Source of the DNA: Leptodactylus fallax
Lineage: Eukaryota; Chordata; Amphibia; Anura; Leptodactylidae
Direction of reading: 5' to 3'
Assembly: GCA_947044405.1 (NCBI GenBank)
Contig: CAMRHE010000157.1
Span: forward strand, 2,804,501-2,868,500
Length of the DNA: 64,000 nucleotides
The translations under genes were made by a program, and so were the position numbers. The notes under the pieces were generated by a model that worked only from the letters and a program-made list of their open reading frames with translations, was not told the origin of the DNA and searched no databases. The number at the start of each line of letters is the position of its first letter. Within the stretch, counting starts at the first letter, position 1. Shown here in pieces: positions 46,374 through 57,300 of the stretch.

Positions 46374-47529
46374 ATTCCTATACCATGCTCCAGTAGCGGT
46401 AATCCAGCAAATATCATGTACCATCTGGATGTCTAGACCTTTCTACGTGTACTTCAGGGTGTTGTGACTCCATCTCAACCCTAAAAGGTGAGTGGCTTAT
46501 CTGTACCCTTTCTGCATCTACACCTATACTGGCAATATTACACTAAGTGCCGCGCGGTGCTTTTTTAATCTTTTTGTTTCTAACAATCTCCAGATCAGTA
46601 GGGGTCTGAGCAGTGGGCCTCCCACTGGTCTGCAAGTTATTCTCTATCCTATGGATAGGGGACATCTTGCTTTCGTGAGAAAACCCCTTTAACTGCCAAT
46701 ATGTCATTGGTCTATTTTTTTGACCCAACCCTCTCATCATTTTTTTTAACATTTGTCAAAGATGCAAATCCGTGTTAAAAATGGACCCATTGACTTGTAT
46801 CTCTCCCTCGTCTGTGAAAATAGACATGTAATATTTTTTTAACAGTTTGTTATGCTCGCATTTTTCTAAAAACGGACATTTGTGTGCATGGGGCCTAAGC
46901 CAATTATCTAGATGTTCTTTTTCAGAATAGCAGACACTAGCTTATTTATTGATGGTAGATTTCATAATCTATGCTCTGTATGTGGATATTCATATAGTCA
47001 TCTTGTTAAAGCTGCTATTAGGGATTTTCAATTCATTAAAACTAAGGGCTTTGAATTGGACCAAGCTGTTATACCCAGCAAAGTCACTACTAAATATACA
47101 GCTTGGTGGTATGTGGAGCAATGTAAATAATAAAGCTGGACCCCCATCCATCTTTAGGATGGAAAACCACATAAACCCTTCCTGCCACAGCCATTTTTCA
47201 AATTTAGTTTTTTTGACTCCCTGCCTTCCAAGAGACATAACTTTTTTTTAATTTTTCCATTCACAGAGCTGTATTAGGGCGTATTGTTTGCGGGACAAAT
47301 TGTACTTCGTGATTGTACCATATAATATTCTGTACAATGTACTGGGAAGTTGGGAAAAAAAAAAGACTGGAGTGGAATTGGAGAAAAACTGCGTTTGTGC
47401 AACTTTTGTACGGGCCTCGTTTTTCTGGCATTCACTGCGCAGCCAAAATGACATGTCACCTGTATTCTATGGGTTGGTACGATTCCAGGGATACCCAATT
47501 TATATAGTTTTTATTTACGTTTTAACACC

Positions 47530-48078
47530 TTAAAGGGAGTCTATCACCTCCTCCAGCCACTGTAAACAACTACTATAGTGCTGGACAGGCTTTTAAAACC
47601 CTACCTTTGAAATGTAGATAGGCCCCCAGGATGTGTGTAAAAAGCGGTTTTAGACAATATGCAAATTAGGTCAACAGAGCACAGGGGGTGTTGTCTTCAA
47701 TCCCAAAGCACAGCAACATCATCAGTAACCACTCCCATCCTAGCTTCTTGTTCGGCCCCCAGGGCAGTGAAAGATCACCATCATACAATCTATATAGTGT
47801 ACTGCGCATGTGTGGGATTTCAGAGTGGTACTCAGTGACGTCAGGGCTGTATGAAACTGATCTTCCACTGCCCAGGGGGCCAAACAAGAAGCAAGGATTG
47901 GAGTGGTTACTGCTCCGGGATTTAAGAAAACGCACCCTGTGTTCAGTGGACCTCATTTACATATTGTCTAAAACTGCTTTTCACACGCATCCCAGGGGGC
48001 CTATCTACATTTCGAAGGCACGGTTTGACATGTATTAAGATCCTGTACAGCACTATAGCAGTGGTCCCTCTGTGAAAT
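47530..48078. mobile_element. Fold-back MITE, about 550 bp
   Basis: Arms such as 'tttgaaatgtagataggccc' and 'gggcctatctacatttcgaa', and 'aatatgcaaattaggtcaac' against 'gacctcatttacatattg', recur inverted. Ends are less clear on the right. Related in layout to 43675-44197. Confidence 0.55.
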
Positions 48079-48416
48079 GACAGCATGTCTTGTCTCCCAA
48101 GACGGATTTAGCACAGAATTCAGATTGAACTGTTCACTATGGGAGTGGGGAAAGAAGCCCGGTAAGTGAAGAAACAAGAATTTTCGCTAACAATATACAT
48201 TACAAAAGTTCATATAGTTGTGTGTAATATGAATACTTTAAGAAAAGTTTGTTAAACGAACAGTGGCCATTTAATGGGAAAGGCGATTATCAATTTATAT
48301 GTCCACAAAGATATTTAAAATCAGTCATTAAATAAGTTTACTACAGTTATACACAAGTAAGGCAATATATAGAGCACAGATAACATAAATATTACAGAAG
48401 TGGACTGCTGTCACAT

Positions 48417-49586
48417 TTATATTCTGCGAGAATTTCTTAAGTGTTGTACTAACTCCAATGATAATGTATTGAATTCCTCATCGGAGAGGAGATAGCTCTT
48501 GACAATGCTGATAACAGATTCCTCAGTTAGTGTACTGAAATCTTCCTCATTTTTGACAGGCAAGTGACCAGCAAGTTCACAAAGGGCTACGTTGAATGCT
48601 GATTCCTCCTTTGCACCAAAACAAGACTGCCTTGCCCATATGACCACTCGGATCCCTTCCCTTGACTCCAAGCAACCACTGCTTGCTGGATTACTACCCC
48701 TGGTTATGAACACATTGTGTGCAATGTTTCGATTTACAAAATAATCCATAACTTGACATATCTTCTGGGAGACAGACAACAAATCTTTCCCATCAGTGTA
48801 AAAAATGAAACCTGGAGCTGGGAAGTGAGATAGTTGGTGGAAGTGAATATCGGGGCATAAAGGTTTGCACTGTGCTGACTCGATCACTAGCTCTTCATCC
48901 AAATAAAAGCCGTGTAAATGTAAGTGGTTTACAGACGCAAACCCACCAAGACTGTTGAATCCAATTCTAAACCCTGGGTGACCACTTAGAAGTATGGACT
49001 CCAGTCCAAGCAGAATTAAATCTGGGGTCAAAATCTGAGTCAAACAAAGCGATGGGTCTGGTATGAATAAAACATGTCCAAATTCAAGAGGGCTAACATT
49101 AATGACCACTAGGGTGCGGCTATGCCTACTGCTTGGCAGGGCACAGACGTGATTGGGCTTTCTATGTATAGCCGACCCACTAGAATGTTCTTCAGTTGAT
49201 GATCTAAGCATCTGAAACAAAATCTCTTCGTGTTTGATCTTATTGAAATTAAATTGGCTGGGGTTGAATTTTTCTTGGATGCTCTTTATGTCCTGAGGCT
49301 TCCTCCTCTCTATGCCCCTCTTGATATTAAGCTGTGCCACATATTTTATAGTACCAGGTAAAATTTTGGTTTGTAAGCTCCACAGTGGATAGCGGAAGAG
49401 ACCCTGCTCCATTTTTTCTACCCATCTGGACTGCAGTGCTCTATCAAAATCAGAAATAAAACATTTGTCTTCTGTAAGTTCTCTTCTCCTCTGCCATGTG
49501 ATCCCTGGCAGGATAAAGTCTTCTTCTGCAAATCTATATTCTTCTATTATGGCGCCATTAAAACCAGCTGAGTGTTGTAACTCCAT
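48417..49586 (-). CDS. GDPGP1: GDP-D-glucose phosphorylase 1 (GDPGP1), single coding exon
   Basis: GDPGP1 phosphorolyses GDP-D-glucose to GDP and glucose-1-phosphate, a repair reaction that clears the glucose analogue of GDP-mannose in the cytosol. The frame from the ATG at 49584-49586 ([14 protein letters not shown]) encodes 389 residues, close to the mammalian 385. Signature blocks: '[20 protein letters not shown]', 'QFNFNKI', '[20 protein letters not shown]', '[20 protein letters not shown]' (HIT-superfamily His triad near residue 222), 'APGFIFYT', '[10 protein letters not shown]', '[20 protein letters not shown]'. All catalytic-region motifs are present, with no stops. A splice acceptor (CATAG|GTGATGG) lies just upstream at 49597, so the upstream open frame is intron and the 5' UTR exon is separate, probably near 53755. 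Divergent from CIB1, as in mammals. Confidence 0.95.
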   Translation of the reverse strand: MELQHSAGFNGAIIEEYRFAEEDFILPGITWQRRRELTEDKCFISDFDRALQSRWVEKMEQGLFRYPLWSLQTKILPGTIKYVAQLNIKRGIERRKPQDIKSIQEKFNPSQFNFNKIKHEEILFQMLRSSTEEHSSGSAIHRKPNHVCALPSSRHSRTLVVINVSPLEFGHVLFIPDPSLCLTQILTPDLILLGLESILLSGHPGFRIGFNSLGGFASVNHLHLHGFYLDEELVIESAQCKPLCPDIHFHQLSHFPAPGFIFYTDGKDLLSVSQKICQVMDYFVNRNIAHNVFITRGSNPASSGCLESREGIRVVIWARQSCFGAKEESAFNVALCELAGHLPVKNEEDFSTLTEESVISIVKSYLLSDEEFNTLSLELVQHLRNSRRI

Positions 49587-50073
49587 GTTTCCATCACCTA
49601 TGTCCACGTATGTGATAAAACAAAGAAGAATTAGAGTTTCATGATCTGTGACAATCCACAGCTGACAACAGACACTTATGATACTTAAAAGAAACATTAA
49701 GGCCAGGGACAACTGTTACATACTCGCTGGCAGCTAACCCTCTGCGACATACAGTAGCAGTGCAGCGGACATGCTGCAGAAACAAACCTGCAGCACAAAG
49801 TGTCTTGTGCTGCAGGCAGGGCCAGCGTCAGCACCCGGCTTACCCGGGCAAGTGCCAGGGCCCCAAGCTCCTGAGGGGGCCCACTATGCAATGGGGTAAC
49901 TGTACAGGGTGCGGGGCCTGCGGCCACCTGGAAATGGCCAGGGCCCCGGACCTCCATGATAGCGGTCAGGGAAAGCCTGGTTCCCCAACCGCTATACATA
50001 TGGCTAATGGAAAGGGCCTGTTGATCGCCTCTCCTGGGCTCAGCATCCTCTTCAGGCTGGTGACTGAGGTCCT

Positions 50074-50211
50074 GTGCCCCAGACGTCACTGCTGGAGCCT
50101 GTGATTGGGCCCTAGCGGTCACATGGAACGCAAAGGCGTTATGACGTCATCGCTCCCCAAGTGACCACTGAGGCCCAATCACAGGCCCCAGCAGTGACGT
50201 CTGGGGCACGT
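50074..50211. repeat. Inverted repeat inside the hAT element
   Basis: 'gccccagacgtcactgctgg' plus 'agcctgtgattgggcc' is matched in reverse by 'ggcccaatcacaggcccc' and 'agcagtgacgtctggggc', with a spacer of about 60 nt. Each arm has a GACGTCA-type CRE-like core. Confidence 0.8.
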
Positions 50212-50411
50212 GACCTCAGTAAGGCAGAAGAGGACTGAGGAAGATGTCAAAGACAGTCGGAAGGAGCTAGGATACACAGGAGAGGTGAGGTAAGGTGAGG
50301 TGAGTATAAAATGTTTGTTATTTTGAATCACTTCCCCTCGGCCTCTGATTATTATACTCTGGGTTCTGAGGTGACCCCAGAGTATAATAATAGCACTGGC
50401 TCTAGGAGGGG

Positions 50412-50642
50412 GGGCTCTTGGGAGCATATAATACTGTGTAGGGGCCACTGTGGAGTATATAATACTGTGTGGGGCCCACTGTGGGCATATAATACTGTGT
50501 GGGGGCCACTGTGGAGCATATACTACTGTGTTGGGGCCACTGTGGAGCATATAATACAGTGTGGGGGCCACTGTGGAGCATATAATACTGTGTGGCGGCC
50601 ACTGTGGCGCATATAATACTGTGTGGGGGTCACTGTGGAGTG
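50412..50642. repeat. 31-bp minisatellite inside the hAT element
   Basis: Seven to eight copies of 'gggggccactgtggagcata' followed by 'taatactgtgt', with minor length variation. Open frames on both strands here are repeat artefacts. Confidence 0.9.
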
Positions 50643-51270
50643 GCACTATTAACAGTATCAGGCACTGTTCACATGGTGGAATGTGGCACTGATTTTGCAC
50701 CTAAATCATCGGCAGATTCCTCCCTCATTCTGCCTCCTATTGAAACTAATTGGAGCAGGAAACTGGTGGAAAAAAAAGTGTCCTGCTGGATCTTGCCGCA
50801 GATTCTGCAGATGATTCTGAGACCGCACTTGAGACTCCCCACTGGTTAGACTCATTCATTTGGGCCTAATCAGCGGTGGAAAACCGTAATAGAATGCTGA
50901 TGTCCACCTCAAATTCCTCTTTACTTTCCAATGTCTGAACAGGTTGTATCTACTTGTATGGAATGAACTGTATTACAGTCCACTCCAGTAGGTCTGCCTC
51001 AGCAAAAAACACCCAATTTTGATTGTTTTTTTGCTGCTGTGAGCATGAGTTACTCCAAAAGGGGCCAACTGGGGCTCTGTCACTGAAGGGCCCACACAAA
51101 CCTGGAGCCGGCCCTGGCTGCAGGCTTTGAACACACATCACGTGTGTGCAGCGTGTGTCCTCCATGCACCCATTCATTATCCATTTCATGTAGTAAGCCT
51201 GGGTTGCAAAACGGACAGGATTAGGACCTGTCCTGAGGTTTTGCCCCAGACTCACAGGCCCATGATAGTA

Positions 51271-52834
51271 CAGTCATGGCCAAAAGTTTTGAGAATGACA
51301 CAAATATTATATTTTCACATGATCTGCTGCCCTCTGGTTTTTATGTGTGTTTTGTCAGATGTTTTTATCACATACAGAAATATAATTGCATTCATATTAT
51401 GAGTAACAGAAGCTTATATTGACAGAATGAGATAATGCAGCAAGTCAATATTTGCAGTGTTGACCCTTCTTCTTCAGGACCTCTGCCATTTTCCCTGGTA
51501 TGCTCTCAATCAACTTCTGGACCAAATCCTGACTGATAGCAGTCCATTCTTGCAGAATCAATGCTTTAATTTTGTCTGAATTTGTTGGTTTTTGTTTGTC
51601 CACCCGTCTCTTGATGATTGACCACAAGTTCTCAATGGGATTAAGATCTGGGGAGTTTCCAGGCCATGGACCCAAAATCTCTATGCTTTGTTCCCTGAGC
51701 CATTTAGTTATCACCTTTGCTTTATGGCAAGGTGCTCCATCATGCTGGAAAAGGCATTGTTGAGCGCCAAACTGCTCTTGGACGGTTGGGAGAAGTTGCT
51801 CTTGGAGGACATTCTGGTACCATTCTTTATTCATGGCTGTGTTTTTAGGCAAGACTGTGAGAGAGCTGATTCCCTTGGCTGAGAAGCAACCCCACACATG
51901 AATGGTTTCAGGATGCTTTACAGTTGGCATGAGACAAGACTGGTGGTAGCGCTCACCTCTTCTTCTCCGAATAAGCTGTTTTCCAGATGTTCCAAACAAT
52001 CGAAAAGGGGATTCATCAGAGAAAATGACTTTACCCCAGTCCTCAGCAGTCCACTCCCTGTACCTTTTGCAGAATATCAGTCTGTCCCTGATGTTTTTTC
52101 TGGCGAGAAGTGGCTTCTTTGCTGCCCTCCTTGAGACCAGGCCTTGCTCCAAGAGTCTCCGCCTCACAGTGCGTGCAGATGCACTCACACCTGCCTGCTG
52201 CCATTCCTCAGCAAGCTCTGCACTGCTGGTAGCCCGATCCCGCAGCTGAAACACTTTTAAGAGACGGTCCCGCCGCTTGCTGGTCTTTCTTGGGCGCCCT
52301 GGAGCCTTTTTGGCACCAATGGAACCTCTCTCCTTGAAGTTCTTGATGATGCGATAGATTGTTGACTGAGGTGCAATCTTTCTAGCTGCAATACTCTTCC
52401 CAGTTAGGCCATTTTTGTGAAGTGCAATGATGACTGCACGTGTTTCTTTAGAGATAACCATGGTTAACAGAAGAGAAACAATGATGGCAAGCACCAGCCT
52501 CCTTTTAAAGTGTCCAGTGGTGTCATTCTTACTTAATCATGACAGATTGATCTCCAGCCCTGTCCTCATCAACACCCACACCTGTGTTAATGGAGCAATC
52601 ACTGAAATGATGTTAGGTGGTCCTTTTAAGGCAGGGCTGCAATGATGTTGAAATGTGTTTTGGGGGATAAAGTTCATTTTCTAGGCAAATATTGACTTTG
52701 CAAGTAATTGCTGTTAAGCTGATCACTCTTTATAACATTCTGGAGTATATGCAAATTGCCATTAGAAAAACTGAAGCAGTAGACTTTGTAAAAATTAATA
52801 TTTGTATCATTCTCAAAACTTTTGGCCATGACTG
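51271..52834 (-). mobile_element. Tc1-like transposon, apparently complete
   Basis: Inverted ends 'cagtcatggccaaaagtttt' and 'aaaacttttggccatgactg' continue through 'gagaatgacacaaatatt', bounded by TA (51269-51270, 52835-52836). 1564 bp around one intact transposase gene. Possibly still competent; nothing in the reading frame argues against it. Confidence 0.92.
51445..52461 (-). CDS. Tc1/mariner-family transposase, intact
   Basis: Cut-and-paste transposase that binds the element's inverted repeats and inserts at TA. The ATG at 52459-52461 (MVISKETRAVII) gives 338 residues, the usual Tc1 length; the 11 codons before it are not typical. The N-terminal paired-like HTH region has 'HKNGLTGKSIAARKIAPQST' and 'GAKKAPGRPRKTSKRRDR', a GRPR-type hook. 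Catalytic DD34E residues: D near 149 ('VIFSDESPF'), D near 240 ('CLFQHDGAPCHKA'), E near 275 ('DLNPIENLW'). No stop or frameshift. On the minus strand, like GDPGP1, inside the latter's presumed first intron. Most vertebrate Tc1 copies are dead, so an open frame is notable. Confidence 0.93.
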   Translation of the reverse strand: MVISKETRAVIIALHKNGLTGKSIAARKIAPQSTIYRIIKNFKERGSIGAKKAPGRPRKTSKRRDRLLKVFQLRDRATSSAELAEEWQQAGVSASARTVRRRLLEQGLVSRRAAKKPLLARKNIRDRLIFCKRYREWTAEDWGKVIFSDESPFRLFGTSGKQLIRRRRGERYHQSCLMPTVKHPETIHVWGCFSAKGISSLTVLPKNTAMNKEWYQNVLQEQLLPTVQEQFGAQQCLFQHDGAPCHKAKVITKWLREQSIEILGPWPGNSPDLNPIENLWSIIKRRVDKQKPTNSDKIKALILQEWTAISQDLVQKLIESIPGKMAEVLKKKGQHCKY

Positions 52835-53076
52835 TACAACAGTGTGTGTATGGGGTTATAGAAAATAAGGGGTCAGCGTGCTAGCCACTAAATACACAGC
52901 TAGCACACTGACTATGCACAAGGTTGTGTGCCTTGAGCCTTAATCCGCAGCAAAATTTTCATGTGACAAATCTAGAGTGGACTTGCTGCAGAAGTGCTTC
53001 ATCTTGGGATATAGTGCTTGCATGTCTCCACCATTATATACTGCTGTATCACTCTGCCTACACTTGTTTTACGTTA

Positions 53077-53440
53077 GGTTCACACAAGCGTTTGGGTCCG
53101 CATGGGTACCCGAAAGACGGAAACCCTGTCCGCTTAAAAAGCGGTTACACGTGGAAACCTGTGGACCCCATAGATTATAATGGGTTACGCAGATTTTATA
53201 CTGAAACCGATGGAGAGAAAAGTCCGCTTGGGGACCCCCCCGAACAGAAACCTAATCCACATAAAAAAGCGGTTACCTTAGGAAACCCACGGGTCCCATA
53301 GACTATAATGGGGTCCGTGTGGTTTCCGCCCATAAAGGGTGGAAAAATGCAGAGACAAAAGTCCTGCTTGCATTTTTTTTTATGCGGAGAGGGGAAACGG
53401 AATCCCCAAACGTAGTGCAAGTGCAGGTGTTAACCCAGCG
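53077..53440. mobile_element. PIF/Harbinger-like MITE, TTA duplication
   Basis: 'ggttcacacaagcgtttggg' against the right end 'ccccaaacgtagtgcaagtg' and 'gtgttaacccagcg'; TTA at 53074-53076 and 53441-53443. Interior repeats 'ccgcttaaaaagcggttac' style hairpins. 364 bp. Confidence 0.6.
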
Positions 53441-53754
53441 TTAAACAGAGTCTGCGGCGCCCGCGTGTCCATTGTTCTGGTTTGTCGGAGGTCCACTACA
53501 ACAGACACACGGACTACTAAAACAGCAGACACCAATGGTGAAAGACAGACCCCAATGACTGAAAACACTGGATGAAAAAGTTAGATTTTTGGCGAACCCT
53601 GCAATAGTCTCCAAATGTAGACTCCAACACAGATGTGAATTCAGAGTCATTTGCCCCACTGACTAACTTAAATTGCCTTATTCTCCTGGCCATCTTTGCT
53701 AACTTTCCAGTGCTCAGTCCCTGTAATAACCTGTACATCGCAGCCATTCCTCAC

Positions 53755-53840
53755 CTGTGCGGTTCCTCGCTCTCATTCACACACTGCCGGCCGGTCACAC
53801 AGTCATAAGCAGCGCTGTCACTTCCTGGTGCGACAGTACC
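53755..53840 (-). other. Probable GDPGP1 5' UTR exon
   Basis: On the minus strand a GC-rich stretch ends in CCGCACAG|GTGAGG, a strong donor (53749-53754). It would splice to the acceptor at 49597 before the GDPGP1 ATG. CAGGAAGTGACAG on the minus strand near 53830 is an ETS-like site. Assigning it to GDPGP1 is an inference from strand, position and the known noncoding first exon. Confidence 0.45.
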
Positions 53841-54239
53841 AACAGCAAACAACTATAGGGGTGCTCCAACAGTAGGACACTCACCTGTCTCCAACACTGA
53901 ACCTGCCCACAACTCGCATGATAACGTGAATCTTATTCTAAATAACCCCCACACATAATATATCATTCTTTCCACAGAACATCTTTCCATAACTGAAAAT
54001 AATACCAGAAACACCCCCTCCTTATGGGTAATATGGATGCGACGTCCACATCGCAGTGTTTTGAGCGGCACGTTTAGTCTTCGGTATAGTGAATATGTAT
54101 GCGGTGACACGCCGTATTCTGGCCGTACACGTCGGACATAGCGTACAGCTGTGGCTTTATCACCCCAAAATGATAAGCTCCCCCCGAGCATTATGACACA
54201 TTCCTCTGCTGCCATAGTTGCTCATGTGTGACTTATGGG

Positions 54240-54386
54240 CGGGGTCACATGAAATATGCAAATGAGGCGTCTCCCCAGCAGCAGGTGACGTAGTGGCGGA
54301 AGTTTTAGTGGTGTTTGTAGCGCTGCTGGGGGAAACTTGGAGAAGTTGGGGTGCGGGGTGTGAGAGCCGAAGAAGGAGAGTTCAGT
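54240..54386 (+). promoter_or_regulatory. CIB1 promoter region and 5' UTR
   Basis: Directly upstream of the CIB1 ATG. Contains an octamer ATGCAAAT (54256-54263) and a TGACGTAG CRE-like half site (54286-54293). No TATA box. With the GDPGP1 5' exon about 500 bp away on the other strand, this looks like a divergent promoter pair. Confidence 0.45.
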
Positions 54387-57300
54387 ATGGGGGGATCGTC
54401 CAGTCAGCTGTCCAAAGAGCTCCTGAACGAGTATCAGGTAGGTGACACTGCTGTATACTGTGTGGAAGAATGCTGGACACAGGAAGTGAGGGGGAGGGGA
54501 TGAAACCGTATACCTGCTCTGCTAACCTGGTTACACCTAAAGGGGCACCCTAACCCCAACTAGCTATGGCTCCAGTACCTGAGCTCTATGGGGCTCACCA
54601 TGGATTATAACTGCTAACTGAAATCCCCTGCCCTTGTTCACTATGCACATAGGTTGGCATTGAATTTCTGTATACATATGCCCCCTCTCAGGGTCCCCCA
54701 TAGCAATGAGTGACTAGGTTGTAAGTTCCAAAAAAACCACTGCTTCACCTCGCTCTTCACTTTCTTTCATTGCCCCATGAAGTTGGGTTGGGGTACATAC
54801 ATAGATCCCGATTGATGTAATGTTTACTAGATACATTCGGGGGAATTTATTAAGTCTAGGTTCACATGTGCATTGGGGTTTCCTTTCTTTAGGTCTGTAT
54901 GGGGACCTGAAAAACGGAAACCCATTCTGCTTAAAAAGCGGTTATCCGTGGAAATCCGCGGACCCTTTAGACTATAATGGAATATGCTGGGTTTCAGCCT
55001 GAAACATGCAGAGAGAAAAGTCCTGTGACTTTTCTCTCTGCATTTTTCAAGTAGAATGGGGGAGAGAATCCCCGAACGGTCACACAACGTAAGTGTGAAC
55101 CTAGCCTAAGACTGGCACATGCTTGGACTCTTAATCATTTTGGCATACCCTGGGAAGTCCCAATTGCCAGAATTAAAATTTATGCCAGTCAGGGACTGAT
55201 GGAGATTTCAGGTATACCACATGGCAGTTTGTAAGTCTAAGGCGTCCCAGCCCCAGCCTGTCTTGGTCCCCAAAGTGGCAAGCAGGTCACACAGTGGACA
55301 AAGTGGTGTATTTTGCACTTGAAAACTGGCCTGATCAAATTAGTAAATTACCAGTTTGCACTCCTAGTAGTCGTCTGTCCCTGACCCTTCCAGTGTATTA
55401 TACATATTTGTTATACTATAGCTATAGAAATGTCTTATGACTGGTGTCATTTTTTTCTCTCTTTTTGTTTTTTTTTTGTTTTGTTTTTTCTAGGAGCTGA
55501 CGTACCTGACAAAACAGGAAATCCTGATGTATGTATGTTTAATATACTGTGTCTTTGATATTCCTGACATAGTGCAAGAAAAAGTAGAATTACATCAGTA
55601 AAACTGTGAAAAGATTTTGAGAAACCTCATCAGAAATGCTTATTCAGGCATACGGACACATCCTTTCACCTCCTCCACCAACTCTAGTTCTCAGCATCAG
55701 TTAATAGGCGCCGCTACACTCATTCCAGCACAGTCGGAATGTTCTCTCTAGCTTCCACCGTTCAAGAGCAACAAATCTAGGTAGGTTTGGTGTCTAATGT
55801 GCTATTTAAGCTCTGTAATGTCAGAAGGGCAGTGTCAGGCAGGGGGTGTGATTCAGAGCTCCAATCAGAGGCAGCCAGTGTCAGAGCTCAGAATCACACC
55901 CCTTGTCTACTGCTGCCTGACACCGCCCTCCTGACAGCACAGAGCCCAAGTAGCACATCAGGCACCAAAACTAACAGCATTCATTGTTTGGGAACAGTGG
56001 AGGTTAAAGAAAAAATTCCAACTGTGCCAGAATCAGTTTAGCAGCGCCTATTAATTGATGTAAAGAACTGGCCTTGTAGGTTGTGAAAGGTCCTCTTTAG
56101 GCTGAGGCCCCACATTTCAGAAATGCAGTTTTTTTGTTGTTGCAGATTTTGCTGCATTTCTTTGAGCCAAAGCCAAGAGTGGATTGAAGTATAAGAGCAA
56201 CAATAAAACAATAAAATCTGCTTTTCTACAAAGTGGGGCCTCAGCCTTAAAGGGGCATTGCTAGCACAGAGAGTGATGGTGTATAGCTAGAATATGCTAT
56301 GGGTTTTTGACCTGTGCCTGTCAAGCTATTCAGATCCTTACCAATCCTAAAAATGAATGGACCCTAGCACTAAACTTAATTTTCTTTTGCACTCTGGTGC
56401 TCTTGACTTCTCATTGAGAACTGCAACAGAAGTCCAAGTGAATGAAGCAGTCTTATACAGATGTAGCAAAGTTTAGTTTGACACTTAACATGTTAACAAC
56501 ACAGTGTGTGAGATTTATCATACTGTACCCTAAAACTTGCATTAAAAAGTTAGGTTTATGACTTTTTTAACACCATTTGCGCAAATAGCATTTTATGTCA
56601 CCCTTGCTGCTTTCTGAGAAGGGAGCCTGCTGTTGATGGGTCCATCGGCCTTGGGAGATTTTATTGTTTGACAGTTTTCTGGTATAAATAAAGATTGAAT
56701 TCTGTGCCAGCTGTTCTTGATAAATCTCCCTCAGTGTGTTAACTTGAGAATTTCAGTGAGTTTTCAGAGACTTTTGTTGTCTTTTGTGATAACATACACT
56801 ACATACGCTACAGAAAGTCATGTTAAACACTGCTACATCTGTTGCTTTGTGCTTGGGACATACCGAGTATCTATCCATCTGAGATACACAATGCCAGTGT
56901 GGCCGCAGTATTGCTTTATCATGTATTAAAGGGGTATTTCCCCCAAAGAAATGCATGACATATCCAAAGGATATGCTATAAATGTCTGATAGATCCACAT
57001 CCCACCTCTGGGATCTGCATATATCTCCAGAACACGTATGCCCCTCCCCCCTTACCCCTTTCCCACCAGATGAGCTGACTACTACATCTAGGCATAGAAT
57101 AAAGGGAGACACCCCTCTGTTTATTCTTCACCTGAAAGCAGTCGCCTTGCCTTGAGGGACGGGTGTCAGGGACCCTTGTTCTGGAGCTAGGAAATAGCTG
57201 TGCAAGTATGCTTGGCTGTTTCTGTACCTTGCGTAGAATGGAATGAAGAAAGATGCACAGTTGTGCAGCCATATTGTTGATTTATTGCCTATATGTGGTG

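Larger units (their letters stand above)
49817..51116. mobile_element. Non-autonomous hAT element, 1.3 kb, 8-bp duplication
   Basis: Ends CAGGGCCAGCG and CCGGCCCTG form short terminal inverted repeats flanked by the exact 8-bp direct repeat GCTGCAGG (49809-49816 and 51117-51124), the hAT hallmark. No transposase. The interior holds an inverted repeat around 50074-50211 and a 31-bp minisatellite at 50412-50642. It lies in the presumed 5' intron of GDPGP1. Confidence 0.8.

Noticed and set aside
49587..49712. Upstream extension of the GDPGP1 frame (hydrophobic, signal-like)
   Set aside because: A splice acceptor at 49597 interrupts it, and the family starts near the chosen Met. The hydrophobic stretch is intron read-through.
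53517..53747. Minus-strand open frame starting MAAMYRLLQG
   Set aside because: It begins just past a strong splice donor (CACAG|GTGAGG), so it would be intronic. No family resemblance.
53853..54215. Minus-strand open frame of 120 residues starting MAAEECVIML
   Set aside because: Lies between the GDPGP1 and CIB1 starts, has no recognisable domain, and no donor or conserved block was seen. Most likely promoter sequence open by chance.
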